In this document: positions 14,237-21,687 of the stretch, in pieces | Layout of the letters: every line of letters begins with the position of its first letter | Position numbering within the stretch: the first letter of the stretch is position 1 | Source: Bacilli bacterium | Lineage (GTDB): Bacteria; Bacillota_I; Bacilli_A; ML615J-28; CAG-313 | NCBI GenBank assembly: GCA_900752975.1 | Contig: CAADXH010000041.1 | Location: forward strand, 1-31,178 | Direction: 5' to 3' | Length of the DNA: 31,178 nt | Notes under the pieces: generated by a model | The model's database searches: none | What the model was told of the DNA's origin: nothing | Seen by the model: the letters and a program-made list of their open reading frames with translations, nothing else | Program-made: the position numbers and the translations under genes

Positions 14237-14683
14237 ATGAAAATAGCAATTGCATCAGACCATGCAGGTTATAATTTAAAAGAAGAAATAAAAAAACATT
14301 TAGCAGAAAAAAATATAGAATTCATTGACTATGGAACAAACTCATGCGATTCAGTGGATTACCCTGACTTTGCATATCCTGCCGCAACATCAGTAAGAGA
14401 TCATCAAACAGATTTTGGAATCCTTGTTTGTTATACGGGAATTGGTATGAGTATTACCGCAAATAAAGTAAGAGGAATAAGAGCAGCTTTAGTCGAAAAC
14501 CTTGATGCGGCGAAACTAACAAGAGAGCATAATAACGCCAACGTCCTATGCCTTAGTGCGAAAGACTTAAGTTTAGATGTTGCCTTAGAAATTGTTGATA
14601 CATTCCTTAATACTACGTTTTTAGGCGGGCGCCATGAAAGAAGAGTAAACAAAATAATGGAGATTGAACAAAATGAAAAATAA
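14237..14683 (+). CDS. rpiB: Ribose-5-phosphate isomerase B
   Basis: 148 residues, standard for RpiB/LacAB. It interconverts ribose-5-phosphate and ribulose-5-phosphate. It begins MKIAIASDHAGYNLKEEI (phosphate-binding DHAG), followed by VDYPDFA, the CYTGIGMSITANKVRGIRA loop, in which a Cys acts as catalytic base in the family, and EHNNANVLCL. ATG 14237 was chosen because GAAAGGA (14224-14230) lies 6 nt before it. Bacillus ywlF has the same position downstream of spoIIR and tsaC. Confidence 0.95.
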   Translation: MKIAIASDHAGYNLKEEIKKHLAEKNIEFIDYGTNSCDSVDYPDFAYPAATSVRDHQTDFGILVCYTGIGMSITANKVRGIRAALVENLDAAKLTREHNNANVLCLSAKDLSLDVALEIVDTFLNTTFLGGRHERRVNKIMEIEQNEK

Positions 14684-14957
14684 AAAGAAAATTAGTCAAG
14701 ATATGAAGGACATCCTCCTTACTAATTTGGTTCAAGCTCTTACGATTATTCTATTTGGCTTTTTATGTGGCTATTTGTTGAAACGTAACGCAAAAGAAAA
14801 TGGCTGGCAATATTTTATATTTTCAGTTTGCTTATTCTTTATAATTGGCTCAACAATTTATTTAGTGAAAGTATTAAAGCAAAGAAAAAAACTTCTTGAA
14901 AAACGAGCACGTCAAGAAGAATATAAAAAGATAGAGGCAGAACAAGACAATGAATAA
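14673..14957 (+). CDS. Small two-helix membrane protein, possibly AtpI/AtpZ-like
   Basis: 94 residues from ATG 14673, overlapping rpiB by 11 nt. Two hydrophobic segments (about 20-40 and 48-68) are separated by a short polar loop, and a highly charged Lys/Arg/Glu coiled tail follows (about 70-94). In Bacillus this place, between the ywlF region and ywzB, starts the atp operon with atpI, so this might be a relic of that gene. The sequence itself does not prove the family. GGAG about 10 nt upstream is a fair ribosome site. Confidence 0.65.
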   Translation: MKNKKKISQDMKDILLTNLVQALTIILFGFLCGYLLKRNAKENGWQYFIFSVCLFFIIGSTIYLVKVLKQRKKLLEKRARQEEYKKIEAEQDNE

Positions 14958-15171
14958 TTATTTAAATATCATTTATTTAGTTGTATTTCTCACAATGATT
15001 ATTATTTCAACTAAAATAATTCTAGCTAGTAATTATGAAAAACTATTCAAGCAAGGTAAGATAGTTGAAATTAGAGTTGCATTTTTTATAATGGTTATAA
15101 CGATTAGTTTTATAACCACAATGGCGCTTGTAAAAACTAGTGAGGTTATCTATAATTTAATTAGTAAATAA
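14950..15171 (+). CDS. ywzB: DUF1146 (YwzB-like) membrane protein
   Basis: 73 residues with two membrane helices (about 4-26 and 43-65) around a cytosolic loop, YEKLFKQGKIVEIRVAFF. This loop resembles the Bacillus YwzB loop (an IFKKGRVLQAR-type sequence). The function is unknown. In Bacillus ywzB lies just after the ATP synthase operon and before murAA, spoIID and spoIIQ; here only spoIIQ of that set remains behind it. It overlaps the previous gene by 8 nt, so translation is likely coupled. Confidence 0.75.
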   Translation: MNNYLNIIYLVVFLTMIIISTKIILASNYEKLFKQGKIVEIRVAFFIMVITISFITTMALVKTSEVIYNLISK

Positions 15172-15195
15172 TAAAACATTATTAAAATATTATTT

Positions 15196-15224
15196 GTATA
15201 TATTCACTTTTTTTGGTAATAATA
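15196..15224 (+). promoter_or_regulatory. Strong candidate sigma-F promoter of spoIIQ
   Basis: GTATA (15196-15200), 14 nt, then GGTAATAATA (15215-15224) matches the sigma-F pattern GYATA and GGNNANANTR at every defined position. Bacillus spoIIQ is transcribed by sigma-F. The element begins 25 bp after the ywzB-like gene and ends 18 bp before the spoIIQ start. Confidence 0.65.
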
Positions 15225-15241
15225 AAACCGAGGTGATAAAA

Positions 15242-15877
15242 GTGAAAAAGTTATTTAAAAAGATAGCCCAAAATAAATTTCAGTTTTTCTTTTTTGTAGG
15301 CCTTGTTGGTTTACTAGTAACAGCTCTTGTTATCAGTGCATCAACATCAAAACCTGCAGATAAACCTAACCCTTCAACAACTGACCCCGAAAATCCACAC
15401 ACAGATGTAATCCCTGAAGAAGTAATTAAACTTCCCTTTACAGATGGTATGGAATATGTAGTTGTAAGAAAGTTCTATGAAAAAGATGGAACCAAAGAAG
15501 AACAACAACTTTCATTAATTAAATATCAAAACAGTTATCGCACAAGTGTTGGTACAAGCTATGCTAAAAAAGATGGAACCACATTTGATGTCTTAAGTGT
15601 TTTAGGTGGTAAAGTTGTGGAAATAAAAGAAAGTCCACTTTATAGTAACTATGTTGCGATTGAACATAAAGATGGTTTCAAAACTTATTATTACGGTTTA
15701 AGTGAAGTTACGGTAACATTAGGTAGTGAAATTAATCAAGGAGATAAAATTGGAGTTAGTGGTAAAACTGAAATTGATGCGGAAACAGGCAATCATGTTT
15801 ACGTGAAAATGATGAAAAATGGTAAACATTATAATCCTGAAAAACTTATCGGCAAAAAAATATCAGAGATAGCATAA
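15242..15877 (+). CDS. spoIIQ: SpoIIQ-like LytM-domain protein with degenerate active site
   Basis: 211 residues. One N-terminal membrane helix (about 13-34), a Pro/Thr/Asp-rich linker (about 36-60) and a LytM/M23-fold domain (about 65-205). The zinc ligands of active M23 peptidases are largely lost: the HxxxD region reads SVGTSYAKKDG and the HxH region reads HVY (His185). SpoIIQ sits in the forespore membrane and docks SpoIIIAH across the engulfment space; a degenerate LytM domain is also known in Bacillus SpoIIQ. GTG 15242 was chosen because GAGGTGA lies 5 nt before it; a TTG at 15194 has no such site. A sigma-F-like promoter, position and domain order support the call over a generic M23 protein. 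Confidence 0.8.
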   Translation: MKKLFKKIAQNKFQFFFFVGLVGLLVTALVISASTSKPADKPNPSTTDPENPHTDVIPEEVIKLPFTDGMEYVVVRKFYEKDGTKEEQQLSLIKYQNSYRTSVGTSYAKKDGTTFDVLSVLGGKVVEIKESPLYSNYVAIEHKDGFKTYYYGLSEVTVTLGSEINQGDKIGVSGKTEIDAETGNHVYVKMMKNGKHYNPEKLIGKKISEIA

Positions 15878-15895
15878 TACTCTATATGACTAAAG

Positions 15896-15926
15896 ACCTT
15901 AGAAGGTAATTCCTTTTAAGGTTTTT
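15896..15926 (+). terminator. Terminator of the spoIIQ unit
   Basis: ACCTTAGAAGG (15896-15906) pairs with CCTTTTAAGGT (15912-15922) with one G-U wobble and a 5-nt loop, then T-rich sequence. Confidence 0.8.
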
Positions 15927-15932
15927 AAATAT

Positions 15933-15962
15933 TTGATTTTAGCTGCGATTATTTGATATAAT
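15933..15962 (+). promoter_or_regulatory. Promoter of the sigma-70-like gene
   Basis: TTGATT (15933-15938), 18 nt, TATAAT (15957-15962), with TG just upstream of the -10. The leader of about 85 nt contains a weak hairpin ending TATCTTTTTT near 16003. Confidence 0.55.
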
Positions 15963-16050
15963 ATATAGATAGAAAATAATTTTCAAAATTTAGTTATCTT
16001 TTTTATAATAATTGTTACTATATAAGTGAAAGGATTAAAAGTAAACTTTT

Positions 16051-17616
16051 ATGCAGTCTAAAAATGAATTATACAATATATTAGTCAACGAATATGTTAA
16101 ATATTTTTATAATTTTTCGCTGTCTAGAACTACATCAATTAATGATGCGGAAGACTTATCACAAATGATTTTATTTGAATGCGTTAAAGCAATAAACAAA
16201 AATGAGGATATTAAAAATATCGATAAATATTTCTGGAGTATTGCTCATAATACGTATAAACGATATTTAAAGAGTAAAAATGAACCAATCGTTTACGATA
16301 GTGAATATTGTATGAAAATATATGATAACAACTCAGTTGATACGACAAGTACTAGTGAAGAAATGACAAAAATAAGATACTCACTTTTAGTGCTTTCAGG
16401 TATGTACCGAAAAGTTATTGTTGATTATTATTACGAAAACCTAAAAATTAAAGATATTTCCAAAAAGTATAATCAATCAGAAGAAATGATTAAATGGTAT
16501 TTACAAAAAAGTAAAAAGAAAATAAAGGAGATTTATCAAATGAAAGATACATTTGGCATTAAAAGTTTTAACCCATCAAACTTTTCAATTTATTATTCCG
16601 GTATTGATTTTTCAAGAGTAAATGTTTGGAGTTTATTTAAAAGATTACTACCTAAACAAATTGTACTTAGCTGCTATAATAAAAGTAAGACAATTACCGA
16701 ACTATCGATAGAACTTGGTGTTGCTAGTTGTTATTTAGAAGAAGAAATAGAAATACTCGTAAAAAGTGGTGTTCTTTTAAATAATGGAGGCAACAAATTT
16801 AGCACTAATTTTCTAATCATTAATAAAGAAGAACAAAAGACCATAGAAAAATTATATGAAGAACTTTATAAAAACTACATAAAAATAGTAGATGATAAAT
16901 TCAATGAAAATCTTTCAAAAATAAAAGAAACTAAAATGTTTAAGTATGATGTTCCAATTGAAAGATATAAATGGATCTTTGGAGATAAAGTCGCAAATTT
17001 TGATTATAGATTATTGTATATTAAAGATGAAGAATATCCAAGAATATTATCTTGTGGTGCGAGAGCTTTTATATTTGGTGAAGAAAGTAGTGGATCTATT
17101 TATTGTGTTGGTTAAACTCCATCAAGAATAGATAAATATACTTTATGGGCAAGAGACTCTCAAGCTTTATCTAAAACTTGTAAAAATCAAGAAATATTTA
17201 AGAATCATCATTACACCAAAATTGTTACAGATGTATATAACGGAATTATAAGCGATGAATTAAAAGAAGATTATGCTTATTTAATAAAAGAAGGCTACTT
17301 AGTAAATATTAACAACAAAATATATGCTAATGTTGCTTATTTAAGTAAAGAATTTAATCAAATCATGGAAAGAATTAATGAAGAGTTATCTTTAGTGTTA
17401 GAAAATGGTTCTAAGAAAATATGCACATATTTGGAAAAAATGATTAAAAGAAGTTTACCTAAAAATTTAAAAGAATACGCACATGGTTATATGGTTACAT
17501 TAGTAAATTTTTATAGTGGTATCTATTTTATGAAAAATCAAATGGAAAGTGGCTTTAATAAACTAGCACAAACTAAGGAAGATGGTTTGGTGTTAAATTA
17601 TTTTATAGAAAATTAA
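16051..17616 (+). pseudogene. Sigma-70-family regulator interrupted by an in-frame TAA
   Basis: One reading frame of 521 sense codons plus an internal TAA at 17113-17115. The first part (354 aa) has a sigma region-2-like segment (about 10-85: DAEDLSQMILFECVKAI, FWSIAHNTYKRYLKS) and a region-4 HTH (about 120-165), then wHTH-like and unknown domains. After the TAA the same frame continues at once (TPSRIDKYTLWARDSQALSK) to a second wHTH-like part and stops at 17616. The tail after the TAA has the same composition and no frameshift, so one nonsense change (for example CAA to TAA) would explain it. It may be a true pseudogene, a sequencing error, or give a working 354-aa form. The start has a poor ribosome site (GAAAGG 17 nt away). 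Confidence 0.75.
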
Positions 17617-17626
17617 TAATATATTA

Positions 17627-17664
17627 AAAAACAAAGTTAGAGTTAAATCCAACTTTGTTTTTAA
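17627..17664. terminator. Bidirectional terminator between convergent genes
   Basis: AAACAAAGTT (17629-17638) and AACTTTGTTT (17651-17660) pair around a 12-nt loop, with A- and T-runs on the two sides. It serves the sigma-like gene and mnmM. Confidence 0.85.
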
Positions 17665-17677
17665 TTTGTAAGTAATA

Positions 17678-18247
17678 CTAAATAGATTTCTTATCTTTTG
17701 ATATTGTAATGACATAGGGAGACTTAGGCCGATTATAATTAAGATACTTGGTTACTAAATATTCGGTACTCGGAAGATCTTTAACAAAGTTATCAATTGT
17801 AATACTTTCTTTACTTCCTTCATCATGCCCAGGATAAATGACTAGAATTATTAACATTTTAGGATTTAACTCCATTAGAGTTAGTACCTTTTTTAAAGAT
17901 GCAATGGTTGATGCAGCTTTAGTAGTAATAGTTTTATCACCATTTGGTAAATAACCAAGATTATAAATAATTAAATCAATATCTATTTCACTAATGTTTT
18001 CATGGCTTTCTAATTTTAAAATGACATTGGTAATGTTTTGTTTTAATAACTCTTGTTTTGTATATTCAATAGCAATGTTTTGAATGTCATAACTATAAAC
18101 TATACCACTGTTTTCAAGTAACCTTGCCATATAGATTGTGTCATTTCCTCTTCCACATGTTGCATCAATAAAGGTCATATTGTTGTGTTTATATCTTTCA
18201 TAATATTCTTTAATTAATAAATGTGAAAACTCTACTATTTTGAACAT
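17678..18247 (-). CDS. mnmM: tRNA (mnm5s2U34) methyltransferase, YtqB family
   Basis: 189 residues, normal for YtqB/MnmM. The SAM-binding motif TFIDATCGRGNDTIYMA and the family signature YNLGYLPNGDKTITTKA are clear. Bacillus YtqB (MnmM) adds the last methyl group of mnm5s2U at the tRNA wobble position. AAGGTGA lies just before ATG 18247. It overlaps the 3' end of ytqA by 13 nt in the same operon, the Bacillus ytqA-ytqB order. Confidence 0.9.
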   Translation of the reverse strand: MFKIVEFSHLLIKEYYERYKHNNMTFIDATCGRGNDTIYMARLLENSGIVYSYDIQNIAIEYTKQELLKQNITNVILKLESHENISEIDIDLIIYNLGYLPNGDKTITTKAASTIASLKKVLTLMELNPKMLIILVIYPGHDEGSKESITIDNFVKDLPSTEYLVTKYLNYNRPKSPYVITISKDKKSI

Positions 18248-19179
18248 AAGTCACCTTGATAATAATTTTTCTTTCTAAGCATTTTATCTATCTCATTCAT
18301 CACTACAAACTTTTTTAATGTCCATTTAGGGGCCAATAATAAATCTTTTGGAGCATCCCCAGTAATACGTTGGATTACAATATTTTCGTTTAAATTTCTA
18401 AGTTCATCAACAACAATGTCAACATATTCTTCAAGGGAAAGAAGGGGAAAAGGCTTTTGTTCATACATTTTTCCAAGGGGAGTGTTCTTCATAACATGAA
18501 GCATATGAATCTTTACGGCATTAACGTTCAAAGAATTAATTAACTTAGTAGTATTTAACATATCTTCTTTTGTTTCTAAAGGTAAACCATTAATCATATG
18601 AACAACAACATATAGTCCCGCTTGTTGAAGTGCCTTAACTGCTTTAATAAAACATTCATTATTATATCCACGATTAATAAACGCTGCAGTTTTTTCATTT
18701 GATGTTTGAAAACCAAGTTCTACCCATACTTCAACATGTTTATTTAGTTCTTTCAAATATTCAATTTTTTCTTCATCAAGACAGTCGGGTCTCGTCGCAA
18801 TACTTAATACTTTAATTTTATCGTTTAATAAGCCACTCTCAGTTACGATTTGTCCAAATACTTCTTTTAATTTAGATAAAGAGCCATATGTATTAGTGTT
18901 AGCTTGAAAGTAAGCAATGTAATATCCATCTGGCCATTTAGTTTCCATCATTTTTTTAACTTCTTCAAATTGTTCTTTAATACTAGAACTCTTATCCCCA
19001 GCAAAATCACCACTACCCATTTCTGAACAAAAGATACAACCCATTGTGCTTAGGGTGCCATCACGATTAGGACAACTGAAATTACCATTTAAAGATATAC
19101 GATAAGTTTTTTTGTGATACTTATATAAACAATAGTTGTTCATTGTGACATAATGTTTTTCATCAGTCATTAAATTCAT
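18235..19179 (-). CDS. ytqA: Radical SAM protein, YtqA/TIGR01212 family
   Basis: 314 residues from ATG 19179, preferred over a TTG at 19197 because GAAAGG lies about 10 nt before it. The iron-sulfur motif is in SCPNRDGTLSTMGCIFC, with Cys spacing typical of this radical SAM group, close to the archaeal/eukaryal Elp3 type. Conserved HMINGLPLETKEDML and LHVMKNTPLGKMYE segments follow. The reaction is not established; pairing with mnmM suggests a role in tRNA wobble modification. It is the first gene of the two-gene operon. Confidence 0.88.
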   Translation of the reverse strand: MNLMTDEKHYVTMNNYCLYKYHKKTYRISLNGNFSCPNRDGTLSTMGCIFCSEMGSGDFAGDKSSSIKEQFEEVKKMMETKWPDGYYIAYFQANTNTYGSLSKLKEVFGQIVTESGLLNDKIKVLSIATRPDCLDEEKIEYLKELNKHVEVWVELGFQTSNEKTAAFINRGYNNECFIKAVKALQQAGLYVVVHMINGLPLETKEDMLNTTKLINSLNVNAVKIHMLHVMKNTPLGKMYEQKPFPLLSLEEYVDIVVDELRNLNENIVIQRITGDAPKDLLLAPKWTLKKFVVMNEIDKMLRKKNYYQGDLCSK

Positions 19180-19308
19180 ATAATCACGGCCTTTCAAATA
19201 ATTATTTTAACAAAAACTTTCCAATTTGTCAAAATAATAAAGTTAAAAGTAATTGTAAAAATAAAAAAATGATATAATAATAGTAGAAAATTAAAAAGGA
19301 GTGATAAA

Positions 19309-20223
19309 GTGAAACGCAGTAAATCCCTTAGTTTAATAATAATTGCGTTAGTATATATTATTGTTGCGGTAGGATGTTATTTCCTTTATGGAGTGTTTGA
19401 TAACCTTTTACCAGATAAAATGAATGATAGATTACTTATAATGATGATTATCTTAGATTTAATTTCAACAATTTTTGTTTTCATTATGAGTACCATTTTT
19501 AATAATTCATCAATCTATGACCCATATTGGAGTGTGGTTCCTATTTTAATGATTGTCTTTTTTGCTTATAAAGTTGGTAATTTAACTAATGGATTTGTGG
19601 TAATGTTAATTAGTGTTATTTTAGTTTGGGGATTAAGACTAACAGTTAACTGGATTTATACTTTCAAAAATCTTCATTATCAAGATTGGCGTTATCAATC
19701 CCTTAAAGATAAACACCCTAAACTTTGGCCGTTAATTAATTTATTTGGTATTCATTTAATTCCAACAATTGTTGTTTTTATTGGTATGCTTCCGGCCTTT
19801 AAGTTTGTACTAGAAATTGATCGTAATGCTGTACCTACTATTTCAACTTATCTTGGCGTAATAATCGCTTTGCTTGCGGTGATAATTGAAACCGTTGCGG
19901 ATGTACAAATGCATATGTTTAAGAAAATATCAAGTAATGCTTTACTTGTATGTGATAAAGGATTATGGAAAAATAGTCGTCACCCTAATTATTTTGGTGA
20001 AATCTTATTTTGGATTGGCATATGGATGATTGGAACATCATTCTATAAAGATCCAAATTGGATTCTAATTTTCTCACCAATTATTGTTTTCTTACTATTT
20101 GTTGCAATTAGTATACCTATGATGGAAAAACGCCAATTAGAAAATAAACCAGCATATAAAGAATATATGGAAAATACCAATATGCTACTTCCAATATTTC
20201 CAAAAACTAAAAAAAATAAATAG
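19309..20223 (+). CDS. DUF1295-family membrane protein
   Basis: 304 residues with about six to seven membrane helices. The C-terminal CDKGLWKNSRHPNYFGEILFWIGIW is the signature shared by DUF1295, steroid 5-alpha reductase and isoprenylcysteine methyltransferase families; the middle YDPYWSVVPI is also typical of DUF1295. Members are probably membrane oxidoreductases or methyltransferases on lipid-like substrates; the bacterial substrate is unknown. The start is GTG 19309, 7 nt after AAGGAG. A TATAAT at 19273 suggests its own promoter. It is convergent with the yigZ gene. Confidence 0.85.
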   Translation: MKRSKSLSLIIIALVYIIVAVGCYFLYGVFDNLLPDKMNDRLLIMMIILDLISTIFVFIMSTIFNNSSIYDPYWSVVPILMIVFFAYKVGNLTNGFVVMLISVILVWGLRLTVNWIYTFKNLHYQDWRYQSLKDKHPKLWPLINLFGIHLIPTIVVFIGMLPAFKFVLEIDRNAVPTISTYLGVIIALLAVIIETVADVQMHMFKKISSNALLVCDKGLWKNSRHPNYFGEILFWIGIWMIGTSFYKDPNWILIFSPIIVFLLFVAISIPMMEKRQLENKPAYKEYMENTNMLLPIFPKTKKNK

Positions 20224-20250
20224 CCCATGTCTTAGATATGGACTATTTTT
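20219..20250. terminator. Bidirectional terminator
   Basis: AATAG-C-CCAT pairs with ATGG-A-CTATT (20219-20247) around a 9-nt loop, then TTT on the plus strand and A-rich arms on the minus strand. It separates the convergent DUF1295 and yigZ genes. Confidence 0.7.
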
Positions 20251-20251
20251 C

Positions 20252-20848
20252 TTAATTATTTGATAATACTTGATATTTTACAAGGCTATTAGTTAAAGAT
20301 ATTACATTTTTAATAACTGATGTAATTTCATTTTTTGGCACTTTTAAAACGAAGGAAACTTGATCTGTAAATGTTTTATTAATAATTTCATAATTACTTA
20401 AACGATTTTCTAAAAGATTCATAAAACTATAGTCAAAACTAATAACTAAATGGTCATACTCAATAATGGGAATAATCTCTAATAATTTAAGGGCTTCACT
20501 AGCTGATTTAGAGTAAGCTCTAACAAGACCACCTGCTCCAAGTTTGACACCACCAAAATAACGAACAATTACACAAACGAAATTAGTAATATCGTTTTTT
20601 CTAAAAACATCTAAAGCGGGAAGTCCGGCAGTTCCACTGGGTTCACCATCATCATTAGCTACTCCATATTCCCCAGTCTTTCCAATTGTCATCGCCACAA
20701 CATGGTGAGTAGCATCAGGATGAAGTACTTTGACATATTGAACATAGTCTTTCGCATCATTTACATCATCGACATGTTTAAGATAAGTAGTAAAGGTGCT
20801 TTTTGTTATTTCAATAGTATTAATGATTTCACCTTTTATTGTATTCAT
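20252..20848 (-). CDS. yigZ: YigZ/IMPACT family protein
   Basis: 198 residues. The N-terminal UPF0029/IMPACT domain shows the hallmark run DGEPSGTAGLPALDV and VRYFGGVKLGAGGLVRAYS; a short C-terminal DUF1949-like domain follows (about 130-195). Family members are linked to translation control (yeast Yih1/IMPACT bind Gcn1), but the bacterial role is unclear. GGAGGTGCG lies before the ATG. It is divergent from the cinA-like gene. Confidence 0.92.
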   Translation of the reverse strand: MNTIKGEIINTIEITKSTFTTYLKHVDDVNDAKDYVQYVKVLHPDATHHVVAMTIGKTGEYGVANDDGEPSGTAGLPALDVFRKNDITNFVCVIVRYFGGVKLGAGGLVRAYSKSASEALKLLEIIPIIEYDHLVISFDYSFMNLLENRLSNYEIINKTFTDQVSFVLKVPKNEITSVIKNVISLTNSLVKYQVLSNN

Positions 20849-20941
20849 AACGCACCTCCATTATCTATAGTATAGCAAAAATTGAAAAAAAATTAAAGTG
20901 ATGTGTTATAATAAATTTCAAGAATAAGAGGTAATAAAACA

Positions 20942-21592
20942 ATGAATTTAGAAATAATTACAATTAATGATGAAAGTTTAAAACTATTTTATCAAGGAAT
21001 ATACAAACATAAAGAAGAATTAAACACCATTATTTGGTACTTTGATAGTGATAAAGACTATCGAGAGTTTTTTGAAAAAAATCAATCATATGTTATATCT
21101 TTTTTAGGAATACCCCTTGAAAAGTTGCTCGTAGAATGCCTAAAACAAAATAGTCTCCATATTAGTTTTGCTGAATCATGTACTGGGGGAATGCTTGTTA
21201 GTACCCTTGTTAATGCAAGTGGGGCATCAAATGTTTTAAATGAAAGTTATGTAACATATAGCATTGACGCAAAAACAAGAGTATTAGGCGTCAAAAAAGA
21301 AACAATTGATAAATACACTGTTTACTCACCACAAACAGCTAAAGAAATGGTAGAAGGTTTATATGAGAAAACCAAAGCCGAAGTGTGTGTATCAGTAACT
21401 GGTAGAGCTGGTGGTGGGGCAAGTGACCCTCTTGATGGGTTATTTGATTATGCAATCATTACAAATATTAACGGAAAAAACCATTTACACATTGATAGAC
21501 AAGAGTTTAAAGGAACCCGTAATGATGTTAGAAAAATGCAAACAACCTATATTTTATGGCAAGTTTTAAGGATAATTAATATGCCTAATTAA
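20942..21592 (+). CDS. pncC: CinA C-terminal domain amidase
   Basis: 216 residues. From about residue 58 it is a CinA C-domain: FAESCTGGMLVSTLVNASGAS, YVTYSIDAKTRVLGV, SPQTAKEMVEGL and VSVTGRAGGG (usual GIAGPGG), which in bacteria hydrolyses the amide of nicotinamide mononucleotide to recycle NAD. The MoCF-like N-domain of full CinA is absent; instead about 57 residues precede the amidase (LKLFYQGIYKHKEELNTIIWYFDS) that I do not recognise. AAGAGGT lies before the ATG; an extended -10 (TGTTATAAT) is seen about 40 nt upstream. Confidence 0.85.
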   Translation: MNLEIITINDESLKLFYQGIYKHKEELNTIIWYFDSDKDYREFFEKNQSYVISFLGIPLEKLLVECLKQNSLHISFAESCTGGMLVSTLVNASGASNVLNESYVTYSIDAKTRVLGVKKETIDKYTVYSPQTAKEMVEGLYEKTKAEVCVSVTGRAGGGASDPLDGLFDYAIITNINGKNHLHIDRQEFKGTRNDVRKMQTTYILWQVLRIINMPN

Positions 21593-21621
21593 TTGATAAA
21601 AACGGGAGATTATGGTATAAT
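21593..21621 (+). promoter_or_regulatory. Promoter of the tex-acpP unit
   Basis: TTGATA (21593-21598), 17 nt, TATAAT (21616-21621) with TG upstream of the -10. It starts right after the stop of the cinA-like gene, and no terminator is seen between them. Confidence 0.75.
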
Positions 21622-21687
21622 ATTTAAGCGTAAAAATTTATATATATGGTCGTTTTGTACCATATATTGATGAACTGGAGGAAAATG

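Noticed and set aside
16051..17616. Programmed stop-codon readthrough in the sigma-like gene
   Set aside because: The stop is TAA, the least leaky codon, and I see no selenocysteine, pyrrolysine or readthrough structure. A nonsense mutation is simpler, though not proved.
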